Shown one piece after another: positions 42,978-51,798 of a DNA stretch of 64,000 bases. A program made the position numbers and the translations under genes. The first letter of the stretch is position 1. Each line of letters opens with the position of its first letter. Origin of the DNA: DYJE01 sp041660385. Lineage in GTDB: Bacteria; Desulfobacterota; Desulfobacteria; Desulfobacterales; Desulfolunaceae. Below the pieces are notes generated by a model that did no database searches, was not told the DNA's origin, and saw only the letters and a list, made by a program, of their open reading frames with translations. The stretch covers positions 1-64,000 of the forward strand of contig JBAZWJ010000018.1 of NCBI GenBank assembly GCA_041660385.1. Direction: 5' to 3'.

Positions 42978-43700
42978 TTATAACCTGAATTCTTCACCTA
43001 AATAAAATCGCCGTGCAATTTCACTTGAAGCTATCTTTTCCGGGGGGCCTGACTCAATGACTGCGCCGTTGTTCATGATATACGCATCATGACAGACTCC
43101 CAGGGTTTCTCTGACATTGTGGTCCGAAATCAACACACCGATGCTTTTCTGGGTCAAAAAACCGATAATCTTCTGGATATCAATGACGGCCAGGGGATCT
43201 ACACCTGCAAAAGGTTCATCCAGAAGAATAAACGCCGGGTTGGTGGCAAGAACCCGTGTGATCTCCAGTCGTCTTCTCTCTCCGCCGGATAGAACAGCCG
43301 CTTTCTGTTTGGAAAGGTGCTTGATTCTCAGTTCATCCAGAAGTTCGTCCGCTTTTTTGTTTTGTTCGGCTTTTGGCAAATCCAGAAGTTCGAGAATGAC
43401 CAGCACGTTTTCTTTTACGGTCAGGGTTTTGAATATCGACGACTCCTGGGGAAGATAACCCAGTCCGTTTCTGGCCCTGATATACATGGGATCTTGTGAG
43501 ATATCCCTTCCGTCGATGAGAACTTCTCCCGAATCTGGCCGAATAATACCCACGGCCATATAAAATGTCGTGGTTTTTCCAGCTCCATTGGGCCCCAATA
43601 GACCTGTTACCTGTCCGCTTCGGACCTCAAGGCTGACATCATTAACAACTTTTCTGCCGCCGTACGTTTTCACCAGATGATTCAGATTCAATATCGCCAT
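42978..43700 (-). CDS. lptB: LPS export ABC ATPase
   Basis: This 240-residue protein has Walker A GPNGAGKTT, signature LSGGERRR and Walker B ILLDEPFAGVD. The LptB-like motif GLGYLPQESSIF and the C-terminal RRFYLGEEFRL are present. It powers the Lpt machine moving LPS to the outer membrane. ATG 43700 is chosen over TTG 43706. It is cut off from lptA by an 877-bp repeat-filled gap, whereas in most genomes the two are adjacent. Confidence 0.93.
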   Translation of the reverse strand: MAILNLNHLVKTYGGRKVVNDVSLEVRSGQVTGLLGPNGAGKTTTFYMAVGIIRPDSGEVLIDGRDISQDPMYIRARNGLGYLPQESSIFKTLTVKENVLVILELLDLPKAEQNKKADELLDELRIKHLSKQKAAVLSGGERRRLEITRVLATNPAFILLDEPFAGVDPLAVIDIQKIIGFLTQKSIGVLISDHNVRETLGVCHDAYIMNNGAVIESGPPEKIASSEIARRFYLGEEFRL

Positions 43701-43970
43701 AAACAATTATATGTACTGATGATAAAATAACCAAAGTTAAAGATCGGATTTTCCGCACACAAGGTTGAACTGCTTTTATGGTTCATCAAGGTGGACGGCT
43801 TTGAATAATTCCCATGAACTACTTGAATTTGAACCAAGTATAACACAGCCACCTTGAAAAATAAGCTAAAAATTCAAAAAAAATATAATAATGACTATAT
43901 CAAACTATTATAGGCACTTATTTTGCAGATGTGCGCGTGTTGACGTGGCGGTGACAAGGGGGGCGGAGGG

Positions 43971-44272
43971 CATAGCCGTCAGGTTAAGGCTTTAAATGAT
44001 ACAATCCGCATCGAATATCCCAACGGGATTCCGTATCGTAGCCCAGGGTTGCGGCAACGCCGCTACCCTGGGATCACCGGCGAGCACCCTCAACCCCAAA
44101 GGGGTTGCGTCTGGATATGGGCGATTCATGGGAATGTTACGCAACCCCGTTGGGGTTGAAAATCACAATCGCAAATATCCCAGGGTAGCGGCTTTCGCCG
44201 CAACCCTGGGCTTTATGCCGTAGCCCCGTTGGGGCAAAAAATCTGATTTTTGCTTTTAGCCTGACGGCTATG
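43971..44272. repeat. 300-bp nested palindrome
   Basis: Outer arms CATAGCCGTCAGGTTAAGGC (43971-43990) and GCTTTTAGCCTGACGGCTATG (44252-44272) enclose inner inverted pairs. These include GCCCAGGGTTGCGGC / GCCGCAACCCTGGGC, CCGCTACCCTGGGAT / ATCCCAGGGTAGCGG, and CAACCCCaaaGGGGTTG against CAACCCCgttGGGGTTG. The whole could fold as a cruciform. It resembles clustered REP-type elements. Confidence 0.8.
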
Positions 44273-44299
44273 GGGCGGAGGGCCTATGGGAGGATCGGA

Positions 44300-44335
44300 T
44301 CATTTGTCGGGTTTCGTTCCTCTACCCGACCTACG
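44300..44335 (+). repeat. GTCGGGTTTCG repeat, copy at 44.3 kb
   Basis: TCATTTGTCGGGTTTCGTTC followed by CTCTACCCGACCTACG matches the copies at 10101-10136, 53138-53173 (inverted) and 56464-56500. The arms CGGGT and ACCCG can pair. Confidence 0.8.
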
Positions 44336-44398
44336 AGGGTCTGACGCAATCTTGCTATGCATAAATCTATCGGGTAAAGCCGAGGGGCAGAAACCTGT

Positions 44399-44431
44399 GT
44401 AGGATGGGTGGAGCCAAAGCGTAACCCATCG
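44399..44431 (+). repeat. GTAGGATGGGTGGAGC repeat, copy at 44.4 kb
   Basis: The inverse of the copy at 20867-20899, lying 64 bp after a GTCGGGTTTCG repeat. The same pairing occurs at 53.1-53.3 kb. Confidence 0.8.
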
Positions 44432-44474
44432 TTCCTATACGATTAACATGGATGTATTTTGTTGCCGGGTTAAT

Positions 44475-44562
44475 AAGTAGACCATAGGCGGCGTTTAATG
44501 TTTGGCCGGACGTTTGCCACACGTTCATGTATGCCTTCATGCCCGGCCAAAACTATGCCTGA
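44475..44562. repeat. GGCCGG palindromic element, copy 2
   Basis: TTTGGCCGGACGTT...CATGCCCGGCCAAAACTATG matches the element at 27759-27864 in core and centre; the outer arms have diverged. It ends 15 bp after the stop of lptA and could act as an mRNA end. Confidence 0.75.
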
Positions 44563-44577
44563 TTTGAATAAAACAAC

Positions 44578-45216
44578 CTATTTTTTCAAGCTGGGATCGT
44601 TGGTGAAGATGTTCATCTCCACACGTTTGGGTTTTTCGCCTGCTTTTTTTGCTACCGTATCTGTATTGACAAACACTTCCTCGGTTTTTCTGTTTACCCT
44701 GATGGTCTCGCCGGAAAGATAACTTTTCCCACTGAGAATTCTGGGGTTTCCACCTGAAAGAAAGATGGTGTCATCAATTTTTGTGTAAACCGCTTTGTCG
44801 GCCCAGGCAGTCTTATCTTCCATTTTTATTTTTACGTTGCCTGTGGCAATAATCTTTTCAATGGCTCCTTGATTATTAGGGTCTTTTGAACTTTTTTTCT
44901 TGTTCGGGTCCTGAATGTAAAAAATCTTCAAACGGTCGCTGATCATCACGGAGCCTTCCTGAGTTGTTACCACGTTGCCCTGGAATTCGGCATAATTGGC
45001 ATTTCTGTCAGAAATGAGCGCATCAGCACTCACGTGTATTTGATCTGGATCGTTTTTGGCTTTTGCGGATTTACTTTTTCCAGCACCTGCTTTGGCCTGG
45101 CTTTTTTTGGCGTCTGTGGAGGTGGACGGTTTGGTGTCGGCCATTGTTTTTAAGGCAAAAGCCATTGTGATGAGAAAAACGATAAAGACGATTTGAATGC
45201 TTCTATTCTTTTTCAT
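44578..45216 (-). CDS. lptA: LPS transport periplasmic protein LptA (OstA-like)
   Basis: This 212-residue protein has a signal peptide (ALKTMA-DT), then a Lys/Ala/Ser-rich spacer and an OstA domain (IHVSADALISDRNANYAEFQ onward) built of beta-jelly-roll strands. LptA bridges LptC and the outer membrane LptDE. The low-complexity spacer (about residues 30-58) is unusual for LptA. It lies 24 bp downstream of lptC. Confidence 0.87.
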   Translation of the reverse strand: MKKNRSIQIVFIVFLITMAFALKTMADTKPSTSTDAKKSQAKAGAGKSKSAKAKNDPDQIHVSADALISDRNANYAEFQGNVVTTQEGSVMISDRLKIFYIQDPNKKKSSKDPNNQGAIEKIIATGNVKIKMEDKTAWADKAVYTKIDDTIFLSGGNPRILSGKSYLSGETIRVNRKTEEVFVNTDTVAKKAGEKPKRVEMNIFTNDPSLKK

Positions 45217-45240
45217 ATGAATGATCCATTTTTTTTCATG

Positions 45241-45819
45241 TTAATTGGTTCCGGTGAATGTCCCTTCGACATGACCTTTCATCTTCGTAATGTTGGTGTT
45301 CAAATCCATATTCATGGAATCTGCTGTGATGGTGGAGCCCTCTTTGAAAAGTTTTACAGGTACTTTGGACCGGATAATCCGTTCTCCGTTCTTGAAATCC
45401 AGGGCTTCCGACTCCAGGGTGAATTCGTCATGAACAACCCGAACATCGCCAGAGGCCACGATGTCGTTTGTTTCCGTGTTGAGATGACCTTTCTTGGCTG
45501 TGAGCACGGCACCTGGCTTCCCTTTATCAAAAAATAACACATTAATGTCTTTGAAAAGCGCTTCTTTGTTGTTCTGATAATAGTTGACCGAGACAGCCTT
45601 AAGATTCCATTCCTTTACGCCGTTTTTTGTCGCTGAATGTTCAACTTTGGCCATGGACACCGATGCCTGGTTTTTGATCACATTTAAAATTTCCTCTTTG
45701 TCCGATAGAAACCTGTATTTGACGAACACAGCCACCACCGCAAAAATAATTATAAATATAAGGACGTAGAGGAAAAACTGCAATTTATCAGAGTTTCGTT
45801 TTTTGTACTGTGCGCTCAT
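45241..45819 (-). CDS. lptC: LPS export protein LptC
   Basis: This 192-residue protein has one N-terminal membrane helix (about 14-34) and an LptC beta-jelly-roll periplasmic domain (WNLKAVSVNYYQNNKEALFKD). It passes LPS from LptBFG to LptA. The start ATG 45819 overlaps the kdsC stop (ATGA). Confidence 0.88.
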   Translation of the reverse strand: MSAQYKKRNSDKLQFFLYVLIFIIIFAVVAVFVKYRFLSDKEEILNVIKNQASVSMAKVEHSATKNGVKEWNLKAVSVNYYQNNKEALFKDINVLFFDKGKPGAVLTAKKGHLNTETNDIVASGDVRVVHDEFTLESEALDFKNGERIIRSKVPVKLFKEGSTITADSMNMDLNTNITKMKGHVEGTFTGTN

Positions 45820-46346
45820 ATAAATCGTTCCATTATGGTGTCCCATAGGCCTTTTGTTTTTAATATCAGTTCACAGATTTCCCGGACAGCACCATGTCCG
45901 CCAGGAGACGAGGTGACGTACAGCGCTGTCTCTTTTACAAGAGGGGCCGCATCTGCCACGGCAATGGGGAATCCCACGGATTTCATGATACGGATATCCG
46001 GCAGATCATCACCCGCAAAAGCGATGGCGTCCGGGGATAATCCATTTTCAAGGATGAATTGTTCAAGAACCTGTTTCTTGTCTGTCACACCATCAAATAC
46101 AAGGGTGATGCCAAGGTTGTCGCATCGTTTCTGAAGGGCCTGTGAGCGCCGTCCGGTAACTATCCCCACGGTGATTCCCGCATCCATCAGGAGCCGAAGT
46201 CCCAAACCATCCTTGGCGTTGAATGACTTGATCTCATCACCACTGTCCGAGTATACGATGCTCCCGTCGGTGAGAACGCCGTCCACGTCCAGAAGAAGGG
46301 TTGAAACGGGCAAGATCCGTCGGATGATATCCGGGTTCATTGTCAT
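45816..46346 (-). CDS. kdsC: KDO-8-phosphate phosphatase
   Basis: This 176-residue HAD-family enzyme has the catalytic LLLDVDGVLTDG, IVTGRRS and AGDDLPDI motifs. It releases phosphate from KDO 8-phosphate for LPS core synthesis. The start ATG overlaps the kdsA stop (ATGA), and its own stop overlaps lptC, so three genes are coupled. Confidence 0.93.
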   Translation of the reverse strand: MTMNPDIIRRILPVSTLLLDVDGVLTDGSIVYSDSGDEIKSFNAKDGLGLRLLMDAGITVGIVTGRRSQALQKRCDNLGITLVFDGVTDKKQVLEQFILENGLSPDAIAFAGDDLPDIRIMKSVGFPIAVADAAPLVKETALYVTSSPGGHGAVREICELILKTKGLWDTIMERFI

Positions 46347-47158
46347 GACATGTTCCTGATGGCCTGGAGCTGAGGGAGAAGCGCTTCGATCATGGGGAAA
46401 TTCAGGGAATTCGGCCCATCGCAAAGCGCTTGATCCGGATTTTCGTGAACTTCAAGAAACACTCCGTCAGCACCTGCGGCCACAGCAGCACGTGCAAGAA
46501 CAGGCGCGTATTCACGCTGACCACCGGAGCTTTCGCCCTGGCCGCCGGGCAGCTGAACACTGTGGGTGGCATCGAAAATCACAGGGCATCCTGTCTGCTG
46601 CATAATGGGGATTCCACGGAAATCCACCACCAGGTTGTTGTAGCCGAAGGATGAACCTCTTTCAGTCAGGAATATGTCACGTGACCCCATAGATTTGGCT
46701 TTCTTGACGATATTTGCCATATCCCAGGGCGCAAGAAACTGACCTTTTTTGATATTCAGGGGCTTGAGTGATCGCGCCGCTTCAAGAATCAGATCGGTCT
46801 GACGGCACAGGAACGCAGGGATCTGGATGACATCGAGAACTTCCGCTGCTTCGGCTACTTCATAAGGAGAATGGACATCGGATAGTATTTTCAAGCCCAG
46901 TTCTTCTTTGATGCTTTTTAAAATGGCCAGCCCTTCCTTTTTTCCCGGTCCCCGATATGACGAGACAGAGGTCCTGTTGGCCTTGTCGTAGGACGCTTTG
47001 AAGATAAACGGGATGCCATGTCTGGCGGTTAAATCCTTAAGGAAAGAGGCAATGGCAAAGCTGATGGGATAGTCTTCAATGACACAGGGGCCAGAGATCA
47101 GAACAAGGGGCAGTCGCTCTCCGGCTTCAATTTGTCCAACCCGGGCAATACGGCTCAT
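46343..47158 (-). CDS. kdsA: 2-dehydro-3-deoxyphosphooctonate aldolase (KDO-8-P synthase)
   Basis: This 271-residue TIM-barrel enzyme condenses arabinose 5-phosphate with PEP. Conserved text includes ISGPCVIEDY, FKASYDKANRTS and FDATHSVQLPGGQG. ATG 47158 has AGGAAAACGT upstream; an in-frame start at 47206 lacks a site. It is the first gene of the kds-lpt operon. In this version an Asn-Phe stretch near the C-terminus (NSLNFPMIEAL) matches the family end. Confidence 0.95.
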   Translation of the reverse strand: MSRIARVGQIEAGERLPLVLISGPCVIEDYPISFAIASFLKDLTARHGIPFIFKASYDKANRTSVSSYRGPGKKEGLAILKSIKEELGLKILSDVHSPYEVAEAAEVLDVIQIPAFLCRQTDLILEAARSLKPLNIKKGQFLAPWDMANIVKKAKSMGSRDIFLTERGSSFGYNNLVVDFRGIPIMQQTGCPVIFDATHSVQLPGGQGESSGGQREYAPVLARAAVAAGADGVFLEVHENPDQALCDGPNSLNFPMIEALLPQLQAIRNMS

Positions 47159-47438
47159 ACGTTTTCCTGTTGTTTTTTTGGTAATTCTTATATAAGAAAC
47201 GTCCAAAGATTAATTAAAGGTTAAACAAAGATCAATTCATTCCAATCATTCCAAAAAGGAGCATTTGCGGTGGATCTGTCGAGTATGACCTGAGACCACC
47301 GTGAAAACGACGAGGAATGGAAACGTTTCTGGATTTACCGTGGGAACGTATAAAAGTCAAGATATCAAACATGGGGCTTGATACTCGGGTTTTTTACCAC
47401 AATAGCATTACTTAATAGAGTCAGGTGGTTTTCTTCCG

Positions 47439-48815
47439 TTGAACAACACATCGAAAAATACAGCAACATTTACGGTTGGTTTGGTCGTCGCTACGTTGGC
47501 CATTGCGGCGCTTTATTTTATAGCGACGCGTTTTGAAATGGGGGACCCTAAGGTTGATGTGGGGATTCCGTATAAGGCTCTGGGGGTTGAAGGCCGGATT
47601 TCAGGCAAGGTCAGCGATGCAAAAAGCGGTTTGAGGGAAATCTGGATCGCTTTGTCGGTGAATGGTAAAGACAACGTGATTTATGAAAAACAATACTCTG
47701 TTCCGTTTTTTTCAACGAAGAACAGAACATTCTCGGCTGTTGTGGATGCGACCGTTGATTTGAAAAAAATGGGTTTAGTGGACGGCCCTGCGCGTCTTCG
47801 GATCAGAGTGAGCGATGGGTCGTTGTGGGGATGGTTTTCGGGGAACGTCACGTATATCGAAAAAGAAATCATGCTGGATACCCGTTACCCTGAAATCGAT
47901 CTGATCAGCCGGAACCATAATCTTGTTCCGGGCGGAGCAGGGCTTGCCATATATAAAGTTTCGGAGCAGGGCGCTAAAACCGGAGTTCGTGTGGGGGATA
48001 ATTTCTTTCCCGGGCATGGGGGGTATTTCAAAGACCCGGACATCATGATGGCTTTTTTTGCTCGGACGGAGCTGCAGGGACCGGGAACCCGGCTTTATAT
48101 CGAAGCGACGGACAGCGCTGGAAACAAAACGCTGGCAGGTTTTACCCATTACATTGCAAACAAGAAATACAAGAACGATATTATTCCGATTACCGATGAT
48201 TATCTGGATGCCAACATGCCCACCGTCAGAATCGACGGGCTTGAAGGTTTTCATGGCAACAACCTTGAAAAATTTCTCAAGATCAACAGTGAACTTAGGG
48301 TAAAAAATGAGCAGAGGATTCTGGGGCCGGGACCTTTTACTGAGGAAACCTTGTACTGGAGCGATGCTTTTCTGAGATTGCCTGCATCAGCTACGAAGGC
48401 AGCCTTTGCCGATCACCGGACCTATGTTTATAATGATAAGACAGTTGATGACCAGTATCATCTGGGTTATGATCTGGCTTCTGTCAAACAGTCGGATGTC
48501 CCTGCGGCCAACAGTGGAAAGGTTGTTCTTATTGACACCATAGGCATTTATGGAAAGACCGTGGTCATTGATCACGGGTTCGGATTGTTTTCAAGTTACT
48601 CCCATTTGAGCCGGGCCAATGTGGAAGTGGGTAAGGTTGTTGCTAAGGGTGATGTGGTCGGAACCACGGGGATCACCGGGCTTGCGGCAGGCGATCATCT
48701 CCACTTTGGCATGTACGTTCATAATGTTTTCGTTGATCCGCTACAGTGGTGGGATGCGTCCTGGATTAAAAACAACATTACTTCGAAGATCAGGGAAGTT
48801 CAACCGGACCTGTAA
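47439..48815 (+). CDS. M23-family peptidoglycan endopeptidase (LytM domain), membrane-anchored
   Basis: This 458-residue protein has an N-terminal membrane helix (about 9-30), a long beta-rich region (about 40-310) and a C-terminal M23 domain. Zinc ligands are visible in YHLGYDLAS (His and Asp) and in GDHLHFGMY (His-x-His). The family cuts peptide cross-links in peptidoglycan, or regulates amidases when degenerate; here the site is intact. The start is TTG 47439 after CAGGTGG, since no ATG fits the membrane helix. It is followed by the DUF39 gene on the same strand. Confidence 0.85.
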   Translation: MNNTSKNTATFTVGLVVATLAIAALYFIATRFEMGDPKVDVGIPYKALGVEGRISGKVSDAKSGLREIWIALSVNGKDNVIYEKQYSVPFFSTKNRTFSAVVDATVDLKKMGLVDGPARLRIRVSDGSLWGWFSGNVTYIEKEIMLDTRYPEIDLISRNHNLVPGGAGLAIYKVSEQGAKTGVRVGDNFFPGHGGYFKDPDIMMAFFARTELQGPGTRLYIEATDSAGNKTLAGFTHYIANKKYKNDIIPITDDYLDANMPTVRIDGLEGFHGNNLEKFLKINSELRVKNEQRILGPGPFTEETLYWSDAFLRLPASATKAAFADHRTYVYNDKTVDDQYHLGYDLASVKQSDVPAANSGKVVLIDTIGIYGKTVVIDHGFGLFSSYSHLSRANVEVGKVVAKGDVVGTTGITGLAAGDHLHFGMYVHNVFVDPLQWWDASWIKNNITSKIREVQPDL

Positions 48816-48877
48816 CAGGATTTTTCCAGGATCAACTGGCGGGTTCATAAAACGTGGTCATAAGACGGGGTCTTATT

Positions 48878-50044
48878 TTGGCAAAACATAAAATCAATAA
48901 AACCTACAAAGAGATTAATCAGAAAATTAAGAAGGGTGACGTGGTTGTTGTCACCGCCGAAGAGATTATTGATATCGTAAGGGAAGAGGGGCCGGTTGAA
49001 GCGGCTCGCCGTGTGGATGTGGTGACAACGGGAACCTTTGCCCCCATGTGCTCGTCCGGTGTTTTTTTTAACATCGGGCAATCCAAACCTCTTATCAGAA
49101 CTACCAAAACCTATTTCAACAACGTGGAAGCCTATTCGGGTGTTGCGGCCATCGACTGCTACATCGGTGCCACAGCGGTGTGCGAGGACGACCCGCTCAA
49201 CAAAGTCTATCCGGGTGAATTCAACTACGGAGGCGGCCATGTGATTGAAGATTTCGTGGCAGGCCGCACGGTTCACATCTATGCCACGAGCTATGGAACG
49301 GACTGCTACCCCAATCGGGAAATTGAAAAAGACATGACTCTGGCCGATATCCCCATGGCCACCATGTGCAATCCCCGCAATGCTTACCAGAACTACAACG
49401 CAGGTATCAATCTTTCAAACAAAACCGTCTACACCTATATGGGTACGCTGAAACCCCAGGGTGGTAATATCAACTACTGCAACGCCGGACAGTTGAGCCC
49501 TCTTTTGAACGACCCCTATTACAAGACCATCGGTGTTGGTACCAGGATATTCATCGGAGGGGCCCAAGGGTACGTCGCAGGACACGGAACCCAGCATAAC
49601 CCGAAAAACATCCGGACGGAAAAAGGCATTCCGGTCAGGCCCTCCGGGACCATCTGGACCATGGGTAATCTGAAGAACATGTCCACAGAATGGTTGAAGG
49701 GTGTGAGTATACGGGGTTATGGCTGTTCCCTTTCGCTGGGTATAGGCATACCCATACCCATTTTAAATGAGGAGATGGCGGCTTATACAGCCATTTCCGA
49801 TGAAGAAATCTTTACCCAGGTCCTGGATTTCGGCCAGAATTACCCCAACGGGAATTTCGACAGTCTTGCCCAGGTGAGCTATGCCGAGCTGAAAAGCGGG
49901 TCGGTCAGAATCAATGGAGCCGATATACAGACCGTTCCATTGTCGAGTATGGTTAAAGCTCGTCAGATTGCAGAACTCCTGAAACAATGGATCCAGGCAG
50001 GTGAGTTTTTTCTGGGTGAACCTCAGGAAACCATGCCCATTTAG
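48878..50044 (+). CDS. DUF39 homocysteine biosynthesis protein
   Basis: This 388-residue protein belongs to the DUF39/HcyBio family. In methanogens and sulfate reducers it helps make homocysteine from aspartate semialdehyde and sulfide. The conserved VDVVTTGTFAPMCSSGVFFN, GGGHVIEDFVAG and GTRIFIGGAQGYV are present, with several cysteines (TDCYPNR, ATMCNPRN, NYCNAG). The TTG start at 48878 follows ACGGGG; GTG 48854 is an alternative. The partner ferredoxin/NIL protein often found with it is not next door. Confidence 0.85.
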   Translation: MAKHKINKTYKEINQKIKKGDVVVVTAEEIIDIVREEGPVEAARRVDVVTTGTFAPMCSSGVFFNIGQSKPLIRTTKTYFNNVEAYSGVAAIDCYIGATAVCEDDPLNKVYPGEFNYGGGHVIEDFVAGRTVHIYATSYGTDCYPNREIEKDMTLADIPMATMCNPRNAYQNYNAGINLSNKTVYTYMGTLKPQGGNINYCNAGQLSPLLNDPYYKTIGVGTRIFIGGAQGYVAGHGTQHNPKNIRTEKGIPVRPSGTIWTMGNLKNMSTEWLKGVSIRGYGCSLSLGIGIPIPILNEEMAAYTAISDEEIFTQVLDFGQNYPNGNFDSLAQVSYAELKSGSVRINGADIQTVPLSSMVKARQIAELLKQWIQAGEFFLGEPQETMPI

Positions 50045-50083
50045 TTGCAACGAAATTAAACGGTTGAAAGGTCAGGGAAGAGT

Positions 50084-50809
50084 TTGAGCATAGAACCCAC
50101 AGACGAAAGCAGCGTTCGGACCGAAGTGAAGAAGAAAAGCTCCTTACGGGAAAATCTGGAGGCGCTGGCTGTTGCATTTATCCTCGCCATTTTCATACGC
50201 ACCTTTGTTGTTCAGGCATTTAAAATTCCCTCAGGCTCCATGCTGGACACCCTTCAGATTGGAGATCACATTCTGGTGAACAAGTTCATCTATGGCGTCA
50301 AAGTCCCTTTTTTGAGGTCAACGATGATTCCTGTGAAGAACCCTGAAAAAGGGGATATCGTTGTATTTATCTACCCCATTGATCAGCGTGACTTTATTAA
50401 GAGAGTCATTGGCGTAGGTGGGGACACTGTCGAGATAAAAAACAAGAAAGTCTATATCAACGGCAAGTGGACAGGCGAGAAACCCTATGAGCGGTTTGAA
50501 TCGAATGAGGTCATAGCCCCCATGATTCCCAGAGAGAACTTTGAAACGCTCTGGCTTGATCAGCTGAAACGATATGGCCAGATCCAGGGAATGGACTCGC
50601 GGTTCGTTAAAGATAATTTTGGTCCTGTTACCGTGCCTGAAGGTAAAATCTTCGTCATGGGTGATAACAGAGACAACAGCCATGACGGTCGGTTCTGGGG
50701 TTTTGTTCCTCTGGCAGATGTGAAGGGAAAAGCCTTTATTATTTACTGGTCATGGGACAGTGAGAATTTCGGGGTTCGGTGGGACAGATTGGGAGACTTG
50801 TTGGAGTAA
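50084..50809 (+). CDS. lepB: Signal peptidase I
   Basis: This 241-residue inner membrane protease has one N-terminal membrane helix (about 27-46). The catalytic serine is in IPSGSMLDTL and the lysine in RDFIKRVIG. Box E (MGDNRDNSHDGRFWG) is intact. It removes signal peptides of exported proteins. The start is TTG 50084 after AGGGAAGAG. Confidence 0.93.
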   Translation: MSIEPTDESSVRTEVKKKSSLRENLEALAVAFILAIFIRTFVVQAFKIPSGSMLDTLQIGDHILVNKFIYGVKVPFLRSTMIPVKNPEKGDIVVFIYPIDQRDFIKRVIGVGGDTVEIKNKKVYINGKWTGEKPYERFESNEVIAPMIPRENFETLWLDQLKRYGQIQGMDSRFVKDNFGPVTVPEGKIFVMGDNRDNSHDGRFWGFVPLADVKGKAFIIYWSWDSENFGVRWDRLGDLLE

Positions 50810-50850
50810 GACCAAATAATTAAAAACGAACGTCCAACGTCCAATAGCGG

Positions 50851-51798
50851 ATGGGGAACATGCAGCTTAAAAAGAAAGATATTCTGGACATCGAGAGTCT
50901 TACCGTTGAGGAAATCAATCTGATTCTGGATACGGCCGAAGGAATGAAGGAAATTTCCGAACGGCCTATTAAGAAAGTCCCTACGTTGAGGGGCAAAACC
51001 ATTGTGCTGTTCTTTCACGAACCCAGCACAAGGACCAAGGTGTCTTTTGACATTGCGGCCAAGCGGCTTAGTGCCGATGCAATTTCCATTTCAGCCAGTT
51101 CAAGCAGCATGGTCAAAGGGGAAACCCTGATCGACACGGCAAAGAACCTCGAAGCCATGAATCCCGATATTATCGTGATGCGCCATTCCGAAGGCGGTGC
51201 GGCCCAGTTGATGGCAAAAAACGTCAGGGCTTCCGTGATCAACGGCGGGGACGGACGTCATGCCCACCCCACCCAGGCTCTTCTGGATCTGATGAGTGCC
51301 AGACAGAAATTAGGGAGCCTTGCAGGGAAAAAAATCGCCATTGTGGGTGACATTGCACACAGCCGTGTGGCCCGCTCCAATGCGGTGGCTTTTGCGAAAA
51401 TGGGAGCCAAAGTCGTTCTGTCAGGTCCTCCCACCATGATTCCCAAGGGTATTGAAACGTACGGCGCGGATGTGACCTGGGACATGGACGAAGCGGTGAC
51501 GGATGCGGATATCATCATGATGCTCAGAATCCAGAAGGAAAGACAGGAAAACTTCATGTTTTCAACTGTTCGAGAATATTCGAGGTATTACGGACTCTCG
51601 GAAAAACGGGTGAAACGGGCGAAGAAAGATGTTGTCATCATGCATCCCGGTCCTATGAACAGAGGCGTGGAAATTTCTGAAGAGGTGGCTGACGGGCCGT
51701 ACTCGATTATTCTTGAGCAGGTGACCAACGGCGTTGCTGTTCGAATGGCGTTATTTTATCTTCTTGCAGGAGGATCACGGGATGGCGATACGGATTAG
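50851..51798 (+). CDS. pyrB: Aspartate carbamoyltransferase catalytic subunit
   Basis: This 315-residue enzyme makes carbamoyl aspartate in pyrimidine synthesis. The carbamoyl-phosphate loop HEPSTRTKVSF, the aspartate-site HPTQALLD and DIAHSRVARSN are intact. No pyrI gene is present. It overlaps pyrC by 17 bases. ATG 50851 and 50860 are both possible. Confidence 0.94.
   Translation: MGNMQLKKKDILDIESLTVEEINLILDTAEGMKEISERPIKKVPTLRGKTIVLFFHEPSTRTKVSFDIAAKRLSADAISISASSSSMVKGETLIDTAKNLEAMNPDIIVMRHSEGGAAQLMAKNVRASVINGGDGRHAHPTQALLDLMSARQKLGSLAGKKIAIVGDIAHSRVARSNAVAFAKMGAKVVLSGPPTMIPKGIETYGADVTWDMDEAVTDADIIMMLRIQKERQENFMFSTVREYSRYYGLSEKRVKRAKKDVVIMHPGPMNRGVEISEEVADGPYSIILEQVTNGVAVRMALFYLLAGGSRDGDTD

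Larger units (their letters stand above)
43701..44577. other. 877-bp repeat-filled gap inside the lpt cluster
   Basis: The gap between lptB and lptA holds a nested palindrome (43971-44272), a GTCGGGTTTCG repeat (44300-44335), a GTAGGATGGG repeat (44399-44431) and a second copy of the GGCCGG element (44475-44562). The 43701-43970 part is AT-rich and probably contains the lptB-rpoN promoter, though no clear boxes were found. Short open frames here are not genes. Confidence 0.8.

Noticed and set aside
43996..44223. 75-codon open frame inside the nested palindrome
   Set aside because: It merely translates repeat arms and has no ribosome site.
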